A stretch of DNA of 12,457 bases from JBGOUJ01 sp041477005 (GTDB lineage Bacteria; Acidobacteriota; Terriglobia; Bryobacterales; JACQDG01), in the NCBI GenBank assembly GCA_041477005.1, contig JBGOUJ010000174.1:1-12457 (forward strand), written 5' to 3'. The notes under the pieces were generated by a model. It saw only the letters and a program-made list of their open reading frames with translations. It had not been told where the DNA came from and made no database searches. The position numbers and the translations under genes were made by a program. This document shows, piece after piece, positions 1 to 7,254 of this stretch (the stretch's first letter is position 1; each line of letters starts with the position of its first letter).

Positions 1-186
1 GCGCTGTATCGCCTCCGAGACCGGCAACATGCTCATTCCGAGCTGCTGGGCCAGTTGGCGGCGGGACAGTACAGCCCCCAGGGCCAGTTGGCCCCGGAGA
101 ATCTGTTCTCGAATTGCAAGGTAGGCCTGTTCGGCGAGGCTGCCTTGCCAGGCAGCTTGTGATGAGTTTCCGACTGGAATGGACAC
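1..186 (-). CDS. GntR-family transcriptional regulator, N-terminal part (cut by window edge)
   Basis: Reading the minus strand from a GTG at 186-184 gives 62 uninterrupted codons to the window edge. Residues 19-62 contain a GntR winged-helix start: AEQAYLAIREQILRGQLALG, then LSRRQLAQQLGMS and LPVSEAIQR. This matches the family pattern Y..IR..IL.G.L..G..LS...LA..LG.S..PV.EA. The usual SRTPVREAL is replaced by SMLPVSEAI. GntR proteins bind DNA as dimers and usually repress nearby transport or catabolic genes in response to a small metabolite. The C-terminal effector domain (FCD, UTRA or other) lies outside the window, so the subfamily is unknown. An in-frame TGA a little further upstream limits extension. 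The start is uncertain: GTG at 186 lacks a close Shine-Dalgarno, while AGAAGGAG is better spaced for a CTG at 195. It is divergent from the TonB-dependent receptor at 442 and could control it; that is inference. Confidence 0.82.
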   Translation of the reverse strand, partial: MSIPVGNSSQAAWQGSLAEQAYLAIREQILRGQLALGAVLSRRQLAQQLGMSMLPVSEAIQR

Positions 187-274
187 AAACCCCAGGGTAC
201 CCGGACTCCTTCTGCAATGTCAATCAAATCGCCCGTGGCCCTCCTTCCCGCGCGAAAGATCGAGAAAAATCCTC

Positions 275-302
275 TTGACAAGCGCCATTCCTGTGCCATG
301 AT
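275..302 (+). promoter_or_regulatory. Candidate sigma70-type promoter for the receptor at 442
   Basis: A perfect TTGACA lies at 275-280. The best -10 candidate at usual spacing is CATGAT at 297-302 (16-bp spacer, 4 of 6 matches). GATACT at 300-305 is an alternative with a 19-bp spacer. Transcription from here would give a leader of about 130 nt that includes the inverted repeats at 330-414. The -10 is weak, which would suit a regulated promoter. Confidence 0.42.
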
Positions 303-329
303 ACTTGGTTTAGTCCGCATCTTGCTGTA

Positions 330-414
330 ATGACAGTAGAGGTGCGTGGGAGTTCCGCGGACCCTGTGCCGCCGCGGGGCGGTACACTCCGGGAAACGAT
401 CGCTTTACTGTCAT
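330..414 (+). repeat. Nested inverted repeats in the receptor leader
   Basis: Three inverted repeats are nested. The outer pair is ATGACAGTA (330-338) with TACTGTCAT (406-414), a perfect 9-bp match. Inside it are GGAGT (349-353) with ACTCC (386-390), and CCGCGG (355-360) with CCGCGG (372-377) around an 11-nt loop. In RNA this could fold as one long interrupted stem ending 11 nt before the Shine-Dalgarno at 426-432. A second small palindrome, CTGT-N4-ACAG, overlaps at 325-336. It could be a regulatory leader, a protein-binding region or a small MITE-like element. I see no target-site duplication and no cobalamin-riboswitch box (GCCACTG). Confidence 0.5.
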
Positions 415-441
415 GGAACTAAATCGGGAGGGCTAGGCGCT

Positions 442-3400
442 ATGTTTCCAACAATGAATCGACATCGGGCCTGTCTGGCGGCTTTCATTCTGATGTGGTT
501 GCCCTGCAACTACCTGCTGGCCCAGACTGTGGCCGGGACGATCAGCGGCACCGTGATGGATGCTTCCGAGGCCGTAATCCCAAACACAGAGGTTTCTCTT
601 CTGAGTGAGCGCACCGGGGAGACTCGAAAGACAATCTCAGCGGCGAGCGGGGATTTCCTTTTTGCTGCGATCCAGCCGGGAGTCTACACCCTTACCATCG
701 AGAAGGAAGGGTTTAAGGCATTCCGGCTTACCGGTATCGCTCTTTCGGCCAGTCAGCGATTGGCGGTGGGCAACATTAGATTGGCTCTGGGAGCGGTGGT
801 GGACTCTGTAACCGTAACACAGCAAGGCGAGGCCATTAACGTTGAGAGCGCCGACACCACCGGCCTGATCACCCACAAGCAAATGGATTCGTTGGTCGCC
901 CGCGGGCGCGACGTGATGAACATACTGCGCGTACTGCCGGGCGTCAACACGATTCCCATGGGCCAAGGGGGCGAAAGCGGAGCGGGGGATACGTTTAGCT
1001 CCAACGAATCGCTGGGAGGGAACGTAGGGAGCTTCACGCCGACCGCCTCGGGCGCGCGCCTGGATTGGAACAGGACCACCGTGGACGGACAACTGGGCAG
1101 TAGTCAAAGCTGGCCGGGACTGTTCGCGTCGCCCGTTAGCATGGATTCGGTCGCCGAGGTCAAGATGGTGACCGACAATTACACCGCGGAGTATGGCGGT
1201 AACATGGGCTCGACCATCCAAATCGTGAGCAAGTCGGGCACGCAAGACTTTCACGGCAGCGGTTATTGGTACAAGCGTCACGAGGAGTTCAACGCCAACG
1301 ATTTCTTCAACAACCGGAATGGCCTGCAGAAGCCCATATACCGGTTCAGCACCATTGGCGGGTCCATCGGCGGACCAATTTATATTCCCCACCGGTTCAA
1401 CCAGGACAAGAACAAGCTGTTCATCTTTTTTTCGGAGGAGGATTGGCGGGTCACAATGCCGGCCGCCACCAGACAGTTTACGGTCCCGACGCAATTGGAG
1501 CGCCAAGGCGACTTCTCGCAAACCGTGGACCAGGGCGGGAAACTGATTGCCATCAAGGATCCGCTGAGCGGTGCACAGTTCCCCAACAACGTGGTGCCGG
1601 CGAGCCGCATCAACCCCAACGGGCAGGTACTGCTGAGCCTGAACCCGCTGCCCAACATTCTGGATCGAAATATCACCAAGGGCGCTTACAACTACCAATT
1701 TCAGGAAAGCATACGGATGCCCAAACTGCTGCAGCAGCTCGTATTGGATTACAAGCCGACCAAGAATGACGTGATTTCTCTTACGCCGCGGCGGATGCGG
1801 GTGGTTCTGCACGGTTACAACCAACTGCGCGCTTTCAACGGCCCTCCCATCCTGGAGGCGCAACACACCTACACGTCGGCCAGCGCCGCGGTGAGGTGGA
1901 CGCACGTTCTGTCACCCACCCTGGTCAATGAACTCATTACTGGCGTCACCGGGGACAAGCAGAACGGGCTATCAGACCGGTCGGGTTACTTCGACCCGGT
2001 GGACCGCTCGAAGGTGAAGTTCACTCTGGGACAGCTCTTTCCGCAGGCGAACCCGTTTAACATGATTCCGCAGGCGACCTACGGAGGCGTGCCTGCGGCC
2101 CCCAACCGCACCGTTGACGGCCGGTTGCCGGTCAAGCGTTCCTACGAGCGGTACCAAGTCACCGACAATTTCAGCGCCATTTTGGACACGCACACCCTGA
2201 AATTCGGCATCAACATGGACCGAAACTGGTGCACCGACGGTCCCGCCTCGAGCGCCTGGGACGGGAGGTTCGATTTCGGACGCGATGTCAACAATCCGCT
2301 CGATACCAACTGGGCGTTTTCCAACGCAGTGTTGGGATATTTCCTGTCCTACACCGAATCGAACGCGAAATCCAACTACCGAGCCGCCGACGCGGTGGTG
2401 GAATGGTTTGCCCAGGACGTCTGGAAGGCCACTTCCAGGCTGACCTTGACCTATGGCGTGCGATTTTCGCGCGGTACGCCGTGGCGTCTGCAAATCGGGC
2501 AGGGGGTGGCGTTCGACGCGCAGCGCTATGATGTCTCCAAGATGTCGCCGCTCTTCCAGACCGCGCTGAACTCCAGCGGGGCGAGGGTGGGCCGGAATCC
2601 GGTAACCGGCGAACTGGTTTTCGCCCCGCTCATCGGCGCTTTTGTGCCCGGCGTAGGGGACCCGTTTAACGGGCTGGTGCATTCCACCGACCCGGGCTAT
2701 TCGGGTGGCTTCGTAGGGCAGCGAGCGGTGCAGGTGGCGCCACGGTTTGGGTTTGCCTACGACGTCTTTGGAAACGGGAAGACGGCCATCCGGGGCGGCT
2801 TTGGCATTACCAAGGAGTCCCAGGGTGGCTACGACACCTACGGCGGGGCGGGAGGCTTAGCCTCCAATCAGCCGGTGATCCTTTCTCCGCAAGTTTTCTA
2901 CAGCAGCATGGACACCTTTAGGCAATCCACAGGATTCATCTTCCCGGGTAGTGAGCAATCGTTCCAGCGGGACGCCAAAGTGCCAAGCACTTACCATTAC
3001 AGTGTCGGCATTCAGCACAGCCTCCCCATCCAGATGGTCCTGGACGTTACCTACGTCGGCAAGTTGAGCCGGCACCTGATCCAGCAGGAGGATCTGAACA
3101 CCCTTCCTTACGGGGTTAGATTCCTGCCGCAGAACGCCGACCCCTCGGCCCCTTCCAGGGCTTTGCCGGACACGTTCCTGCGCCCCTATCTTGGGTATGG
3201 CTCCCTGCCCTATGTAGAGAATTCAGGGACTTCCAACTACAACGGGTTGCAGGTGGGCCTCAATCGCCGGTTCAGCCGCGGGGTGCTGTTCGGCGTTGCC
3301 TATACCTGGTCGAAGACCATGGGTTACGCCAGCGGGGATTTCGAGACGCTGCCGAGATACACGTCGAGACGCGTCTGGACTTATGGACCAACCTATTTCG

Positions 3401-3966
3401 ACCAGACGAATACGTTTGTGGTGAATTATGTTTGGGCTCTGCCGAAGGCGAGTAAGCTGCTGCCGAACCCGGTGATCCATCATGTGTTCGATAACTGGGA
3501 GTTCTCTGGCGTCACCAACTTTTCGAGCGGACTGCCGCAGACCATTGGCCTCTCTACCACCGATGGCGCCGATATCACGGGCGGCGGCGATGGGGTGCGC
3601 ACGGTGATCGTAGGACCGGTGCAACTGGCGAAAGGGGACCGCGGCTTCTCCCGCTGGTTCAATACCGCGGCATTCGCCCGGCCGCCGAAAGGATACGCCG
3701 GAAGTGCGCCGCTCCGTCCTTTTCGGGGCCCCGGAGTCAACAATTGGGATCTCAATCTGGTGAAGAATTTCCCGCTGAAGAGTGAGGCCCGCCGCCTGCA
3801 GCTCCAATGCGAGATGATCAACGCGTTTAACCACACGCAATACCAGTCGGTGGATGGTACCGCAAACTTTGATCCCACCGGCCAACAGGTGAACGGGCAA
3901 TTCGGGGCGGTGACCGTTACACGCGCCCCGCGAGTCGTCCAGCTTTCGCTCCGGTTGCAGTTTTAA
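442..3966 (+). CDS. TonB-dependent receptor, Oar-like, with N-terminal carboxypeptidase-regulatory-like domain
   Basis: This is an outer-membrane receptor of 1174 residues that would import a ligand using TonB energy. Residues 1-27 form a signal peptide (MNRHRACLAAFILMW, then a LLA|Q cleavage site). Residues about 30-115 form a beta-sandwich domain (GTISGTVMDASEAVIPNTEV, later GDFLFAAIQPGVYTL). A plug-like region follows (MDSLVARGRDVMNILRVLPGV near 148-168; VKMVTDNYTAEYGGNMGSTI from about 240). The rest is a very long barrel ending SLRLQF, with the terminal aromatic residue expected for BAM-dependent insertion. The start is the ATG at 442, set by GGGAGGG at 426-432. The frame stays open back to a GTG at 346, but that would place 32 non-hydrophobic residues before the signal peptide. 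The ligand cannot be predicted. Oar-like receptors of Acidobacteriota are commonly linked to sugars, peptides or siderophores. Divergent from a GntR regulator and upstream of two secreted hydrolase-type genes. Confidence 0.93.
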   Translation: MFPTMNRHRACLAAFILMWLPCNYLLAQTVAGTISGTVMDASEAVIPNTEVSLLSERTGETRKTISAASGDFLFAAIQPGVYTLTIEKEGFKAFRLTGIALSASQRLAVGNIRLALGAVVDSVTVTQQGEAINVESADTTGLITHKQMDSLVARGRDVMNILRVLPGVNTIPMGQGGESGAGDTFSSNESLGGNVGSFTPTASGARLDWNRTTVDGQLGSSQSWPGLFASPVSMDSVAEVKMVTDNYTAEYGGNMGSTIQIVSKSGTQDFHGSGYWYKRHEEFNANDFFNNRNGLQKPIYRFSTIGGSIGGPIYIPHRFNQDKNKLFIFFSEEDWRVTMPAATRQFTVPTQLERQGDFSQTVDQGGKLIAIKDPLSGAQFPNNVVPASRINPNGQVLLSLNPLPNILDRNITKGAYNYQFQESIRMPKLLQQLVLDYKPTKNDVISLTPRRMRVVLHGYNQLRAFNGPPILEAQHTYTSASAAVRWTHVLSPTLVNELITGVTGDKQNGLSDRSGYFDPVDRSKVKFTLGQLFPQANPFNMIPQATYGGVPAAPNRTVDGRLPVKRSYERYQVTDNFSAILDTHTLKFGINMDRNWCTDGPASSAWDGRFDFGRDVNNPLDTNWAFSNAVLGYFLSYTESNAKSNYRAADAVVEWFAQDVWKATSRLTLTYGVRFSRGTPWRLQIGQGVAFDAQRYDVSKMSPLFQTALNSSGARVGRNPVTGELVFAPLIGAFVPGVGDPFNGLVHSTDPGYSGGFVGQRAVQVAPRFGFAYDVFGNGKTAIRGGFGITKESQGGYDTYGGAGGLASNQPVILSPQVFYSSMDTFRQSTGFIFPGSEQSFQRDAKVPSTYHYSVGIQHSLPIQMVLDVTYVGKLSRHLIQQEDLNTLPYGVRFLPQNADPSAPSRALPDTFLRPYLGYGSLPYVENSGTSNYNGLQVGLNRRFSRGVLFGVAYTWSKTMGYASGDFETLPRYTSRRVWTYGPTYFDQTNTFVVNYVWALPKASKLLPNPVIHHVFDNWEFSGVTNFSSGLPQTIGLSTTDGADITGGGDGVRTVIVGPVQLAKGDRGFSRWFNTAAFARPPKGYAGSAPLRPFRGPGVNNWDLNLVKNFPLKSEARRLQLQCEMINAFNHTQYQSVDGTANFDPTGQQVNGQFGAVTVTRAPRVVQLSLRLQF

Positions 3967-3986
3967 ATATGGAGTGTCCGCGGGGG

Positions 3987-4148
3987 TGGAATCTGGCCGT
4001 CGAGCGCCCTGTCGCCAAAGGCCGCCGCGCTTTGAGCGGCGGCCGCATCGTCGATGCCGTATTTGGTGAGTGGCAAGTTTCGGATATCACGTCTCTCCTG
4101 TCGGGGCCGCCGGACAAAGTGACGTTACCTGGAAACCGGCCGAATATC
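3987..4148 (+). pseudogene. Remnant of a TonB-dependent receptor barrel segment
   Basis: Just after the receptor stop, a short plus-strand frame encodes VERPVAKGRRAL, GGRIVDAVFGEWQVSDI, TSLLSGPP and LPGNRPNI in that order. This is the pattern seen in Oar-like receptor barrels (roughly 'PFGKGRRF...GGWQ.SGI...SG.P'). It also parallels the intact upstream receptor's own segment FVVNYVWALPKASKLL ... NWEFSGVTNFSSGLP. No start region, plug or C-terminus accompanies it. The frame stops at 4182-4184, and a shifted frame then stays open to a TGA at 4240-4242. I read it as the decayed relic of another receptor copy rather than a working gene. A spurious 71-codon ORF (3969-4184) covers it. The family assignment rests on motif memory, not alignment. 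Confidence 0.6.
4020..4044 (+). other. Strong hairpin after the first receptor gene
   Basis: GGCCGCCGC (4020-4028) and GCGGCGGCC (4036-4044) form a perfect 9-bp GC-only stem with a 7-nt loop (GCTTTGA), 54 nt past the receptor stop. No T-run follows (GCATCG), so it is not a classic intrinsic terminator. It could cause pausing or protect the receptor mRNA 3' end from exonucleases. It falls inside the receptor remnant (codons for KGRRALSGGR), so it may be only a by-product of that coding sequence. Confidence 0.4.
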
Positions 4149-4238
4149 CGTCTCCGGTCCCAATCAAGGCAGTTTCAGCGATAACGTGCGCACGAACGGC
4201 CTCCTGCATGGAAAGACGGCGGTAAGAGAGGATCCAAA

Positions 4239-5270
4239 ATGAGGAGTCTCGCGGTTCTTGTCTTTGTCCTGGGCGCGGCGGTGCAATCGGCGGCCGAGAC
4301 GAAGCACGAAATCACCGTTTCCGGCGCCTGCTTTATGTTGAACGGCGCACCGTTCCCCTACACCGGCATTAGCTTCTATAACGCCATCTACAATCCTGCT
4401 TTCAACAAGAGCTCCGCTGAGCGCCGGAAGTGGATGGGGAAGTTCCAGCAATACGGCATCAATGTTCTGCGCATCTTTTCGCAGTGGGACATGAACCAAC
4501 CTTGGATTGACACTTGCCCGGACTGCACACTTTTCTATCCCGACGGGCGGCTCCGCGAGGCCAATCTGGCGCGGCTGAAGGAGATTCTGGCTGATGCGGA
4601 CGCTTTAGGCATGGTGATCGAGCTCGAAGTTTTTCAACACGTCGCCTGGACAGAGGGCAAGCTGGGGGCGACCGAATCGGAGCGTGCCAGATCGGTGGAG
4701 CGGGCGCTCCCGCTTTTGACGCGCGAGCTGCTGCCGTACCGCAACGTCACCTTCCAAATCTGGGGCGAGATGACGTTTCGGACGGTCGAGTGCGTGAAGC
4801 TGATCAAAGCGGGCGATCCCAAGCGGCTGGTTACCAATTCGCCGGGCGGCGCCGGGGTGCTTGGCTCTCGCGAGGAAAACGAGGCGCTCGATTATCTCGC
4901 GCCGCACACCACGCGGCAAAGAAACGGGCGCCACTGGGAGATCGTGCCGCGCGAGTTCGCCTACCTGCTGGCTCGATACCGCAAGCCGGTGGTGGACGAC
5001 GAGCCGGCGCGAAACGGAACGCAGATGTTCGGCGGGCCGCCCGATGCCGAGCGCACGTATCCTTACGACCATATCCTGCAGATCTACCAGGTCTGGCGCG
5101 CCGGGGGCTATATAACCTATCACCACGACATGTTTCAGACCGGCTACGGAACGCCGGCCGTGCCTCCCAGCGGCATTCCCGATCCGGAATTCAACCCCTA
5201 TCACCGTGCTGTTTTGGAATTCATCGCTCGCCGGGAACGTTACCAAGGGTCAGGATGCGCCAGTCATTAA
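4239..5270 (+). CDS. Secreted TIM-barrel glycoside hydrolase-like protein (GH5/cellulase-fold type)
   Basis: A 343-residue protein with a signal peptide (MRSLAVLVFVLGAAVQSAA, cleavage near 19). It then shows features of the (beta/alpha)8 glycosidase clan: LNGAPFPYTGISFYNA (34-49), FQQYGINVLRIFSQWD (69-84, the strand where a pioneer residue sits), LKEILADADALGMVIELEVF (113-132), VTFQIWGEM (170-178) and KPVVDDEP (249-256). In clan GH-A the strand-4 motif is normally NE with Glu as acid/base, and a Glu on strand 7 is the nucleophile. Here Glu177 follows Gly instead of Asn, and Glu255 is the candidate nucleophile. Shine-Dalgarno AGAGAGGA at 4225-4232 fits the ATG at 4239. It is followed after 23 bp by the gamma-glutamyltransferase, so probably cotranscribed. 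Periplasmic or secreted cleavage of a glycan is inferred; the substrate is unknown, and a non-catalytic barrel is possible. Confidence 0.6.
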   Translation: MRSLAVLVFVLGAAVQSAAETKHEITVSGACFMLNGAPFPYTGISFYNAIYNPAFNKSSAERRKWMGKFQQYGINVLRIFSQWDMNQPWIDTCPDCTLFYPDGRLREANLARLKEILADADALGMVIELEVFQHVAWTEGKLGATESERARSVERALPLLTRELLPYRNVTFQIWGEMTFRTVECVKLIKAGDPKRLVTNSPGGAGVLGSREENEALDYLAPHTTRQRNGRHWEIVPREFAYLLARYRKPVVDDEPARNGTQMFGGPPDAERTYPYDHILQIYQVWRAGGYITYHHDMFQTGYGTPAVPPSGIPDPEFNPYHRAVLEFIARRERYQGSGCASH

Positions 5271-5293
5271 GAGGTTGATCACCAGGAGAGCGT

Positions 5294-6970
5294 ATGAGGA
5301 CAGTTTGCCGGGCGACCACCCTATGCTTTGCGCTCGCTTTCGCAGCTCAGATGGAGGCGCAACTCGAGCGAGCGCAATCGCGCTCCATGACCATATCTCG
5401 GAACGGAATCGTGGCCACAAGTCAGACTCTCGCCTCCGCCGCGGGCGCCAAAGTTTTGGAGCGGGGCGGCTCGGCGGTGGATGCAGCCATCGCTGCCAAC
5501 GCCGTGATCGGAGTCGTGGAACCGATGATGGGCGGGGTAGGCGGCGATCTAATGGTTCTGTACTGGGAGGCGAAGACCGGAAAGCTTTACGGCCTTAACG
5601 CCAGCGGCTGGGCTCCCAAGGCCCTTAGCATCGAATTCGTTAAAAGCAAGGGGATCACCAGCTTGGGTACGACAGGTATTCACTCGGCTACCGTGCCGGG
5701 CTGTGTGGATGGCTGGTCGAAGCTGCACAAGCAGTTCGGCCGCCTGCCCTGGGAGGAGATCTTCAAGCCTGCCATTTACTATGCGCGCAACGGATATCCC
5801 GTGACGGAACGCATTCACGATTACTGGTGGCATCGCACGACGCACCTGAAGTCGAACAAGGTCGGGAGCGAGATATTTCTGCGGAACGGCCGGGCCCCGG
5901 CAGCCGGTGAAGTGTTCCGCAACGAGGCTCTGGCGGACACGCTGTCGTTAATTGCTCGTGACGGCCCCGACGTCTTCTACCGCGGCCCGATTGCCAAGAG
6001 CATCTTGCAGACATCGGATCACCTGGGCGGGACCATGGCCGCCGCCGACCTTGCCGAATATCAAGCGGAGTGGGTCACCCCGATTTCCACTACCTACCGG
6101 GGATGGACCGTTTACGAGATGCCGCCGAACACTCAGGGTATGGCCGCGCTGTCCATGCTGAACATAATGGAGTCGTTTCCGTTGGTCAGCCTGGGCCCGG
6201 CGAGCGCGGATACGCTTCACATTGAAATCGAGGCCCACAAACTCGCTTCCCAGGACCTGCAGCGATACGTCGGAGATCCCAGAGTGGTCAAAGTGCCGGT
6301 GAGCGCTCTGCTGGGCAAGGCCTACGCGGCGCAGCGCGCGGCTACAATCGATCCGCTAAAGGCTAACTGTGAGCCAAAACCGGGAGAACCGGATTCCGGT
6401 GACACCACGTACCTGACTGTCGTTGACCGGGACGGCAACATCGTATCCCTGATTCAGAGTCTGAGCCGCACGTTTGGGGCGGGGATCGCCGTGGAGGGAA
6501 GAGGCTTCCATCTGCATAATCGTGGCGGCGGTTTCTCACTGGACCCGGCCAGACCTAACGCGCTAAAGCCCAGAACCCGGCCGTTCCATTCGATTATTCC
6601 GGCGTTCATGGAGAAGGGCGATTTGCACATCGGCTTCGGCATCATTGGCGGCGGGAACCAGCCCCAGGCGCACGCCCAATTTGTCGCCAACATCGCCGAT
6701 TTCCAGATGAATATCCAAGCGGCGCTCGACGCCCCGCGATTCATGAATGCGGATGCGAGCGGTTGCGAGGTGCGGATCGAGCAGCGTATTCCGGCTGTTG
6801 TACGGCAGCAGCTTGCCTCCCGGGGCCACAAGCTGGATGTCCGCGCCGACTACTCCAACCTCCTCGGTCCGGGGCAAGCGGTAATGCGCGATTCCGCAAC
6901 GGCCGTGAACTATGGCGCTTCCGACCCGCGTGGGGATGGCGCCGCCGTACCGGAGTCGCCGGTCTTCTGA
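5294..6970 (+). CDS. ggt: Gamma-glutamyltransferase family protein, secreted
   Basis: A 558-residue Ntn-hydrolase of the gamma-glutamyltransferase family. These enzymes cleave themselves into two subunits and use the freed N-terminal Thr to hydrolyse or transfer gamma-glutamyl groups, for example from glutathione. Seen here: a signal peptide (residues 1-22, MRTVCRATTLCFALAFAAQMEA); the N-terminal family block GGSAVDAAIAANAVIGVVEP (58-77) followed by GGVGGD; VPGCVDGWSKLHKQFGRLPW (134-153); and the processing site SGDTTYLTVVDRDGN, making Thr371 the predicted nucleophile. After it come TRPFHSIIPAF (428-438) and IGGGNQPQAHAQ (451-462). The last resembles the MGGxxQPQGHxQ block of YwrD-like members rather than the GSPGG of E. 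coli Ggt, so an acylase-like specificity is possible. Length is normal. AGGAG at 5284-5288 supports the ATG at 5294. It likely forms an operon with the glycosidase-like gene and probably works in the periplasm. It converges on the small gene at 6985 with only 14 bp between. Confidence 0.93.
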   Translation: MRTVCRATTLCFALAFAAQMEAQLERAQSRSMTISRNGIVATSQTLASAAGAKVLERGGSAVDAAIAANAVIGVVEPMMGGVGGDLMVLYWEAKTGKLYGLNASGWAPKALSIEFVKSKGITSLGTTGIHSATVPGCVDGWSKLHKQFGRLPWEEIFKPAIYYARNGYPVTERIHDYWWHRTTHLKSNKVGSEIFLRNGRAPAAGEVFRNEALADTLSLIARDGPDVFYRGPIAKSILQTSDHLGGTMAAADLAEYQAEWVTPISTTYRGWTVYEMPPNTQGMAALSMLNIMESFPLVSLGPASADTLHIEIEAHKLASQDLQRYVGDPRVVKVPVSALLGKAYAAQRAATIDPLKANCEPKPGEPDSGDTTYLTVVDRDGNIVSLIQSLSRTFGAGIAVEGRGFHLHNRGGGFSLDPARPNALKPRTRPFHSIIPAFMEKGDLHIGFGIIGGGNQPQAHAQFVANIADFQMNIQAALDAPRFMNADASGCEVRIEQRIPAVVRQQLASRGHKLDVRADYSNLLGPGQAVMRDSATAVNYGASDPRGDGAAVPESPVF

Positions 6971-6984
6971 ACTCTGCTTGTTTC

Positions 6985-7230
6985 TCACCGAACATGCTGG
7001 CCCTTTGGCGCCTGAGCACGGAGTAGAAAAGTCTTGATCAACTTACCCTCGCCGCAAACTGTCATACCGGAGAATCGCTTGTACCACAGACCCTCGGGCG
7101 CCTCGGGCTCGCCGTCAAGCCACTTCGCCAGCAGTTCTAACTGAGATGCGGGAATCTTCCGGCTCTGGACGCGGTCCAGCAGATGCTGCAACAGAGCGGG
7201 CGGAACGTTTTGGCGGCGGACTCTCGGCAC
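6985..7230 (-). CDS. Conserved-looking 81-residue protein, possible partner of the upstream RHH protein
   Basis: A GTG at 7230-7228 begins MPRVRRQNVPP. The protein continues ALLQHLLDRVQSRKIPASQL, ELLAKWLDGEPEAPEGLWYK, RFSGMTVCGEGKLIKTFLL. It is basic at the N-terminus, has two predicted amphipathic helices (about 11-40), then a short strand-rich segment around the only Cys (GMTVCGEG). There is no signal peptide or membrane segment. It follows the ribbon-helix-helix gene by 24 bp on the same strand and would be cotranscribed. A small gene behind an RHH regulator is the usual layout of a type II toxin-antitoxin pair, but I do not recognise a toxin fold here. The Shine-Dalgarno is weak (GGGA), consistent with lower translation than the first gene. 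Function unknown. Confidence 0.62.
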   Translation of the reverse strand: MPRVRRQNVPPALLQHLLDRVQSRKIPASQLELLAKWLDGEPEAPEGLWYKRFSGMTVCGEGKLIKTFLLRAQAPKGQHVR

Positions 7231-7254
7231 AACTTGATCCCTGGATTCCCGGCC

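Noticed and set aside
33..320. 95-codon minus-strand frame at the left edge
   Set aside because: It overlaps the GntR frame in another register, has no recognisable domain, and the GntR reading explains the sequence well.
330..414. Cobalamin riboswitch before receptor 1
   Set aside because: TonB receptors often carry one, but I find no GCCACTG-type box or matching layout.
346..441. N-terminal extension of receptor 1 to a GTG at 346
   Set aside because: It would add 32 residues ahead of a clear signal peptide, lies within the inverted-repeat leader, and lacks the Shine-Dalgarno that supports ATG 442.
637..1905. 422-codon minus-strand frame opposite receptor 1
   Set aside because: Arg/His/Val-rich shadow with no domain; the plus strand encodes an unmistakable receptor.
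1972..2682. 236-codon minus-strand frame opposite receptor 1
   Set aside because: Antisense shadow with no family features, typical of long spurious frames in GC-rich DNA.
4605..5246. 213-codon minus-strand frame opposite the glycosidase-like gene
   Set aside because: No domain, and the opposite strand has a signal peptide, Shine-Dalgarno and barrel motifs.
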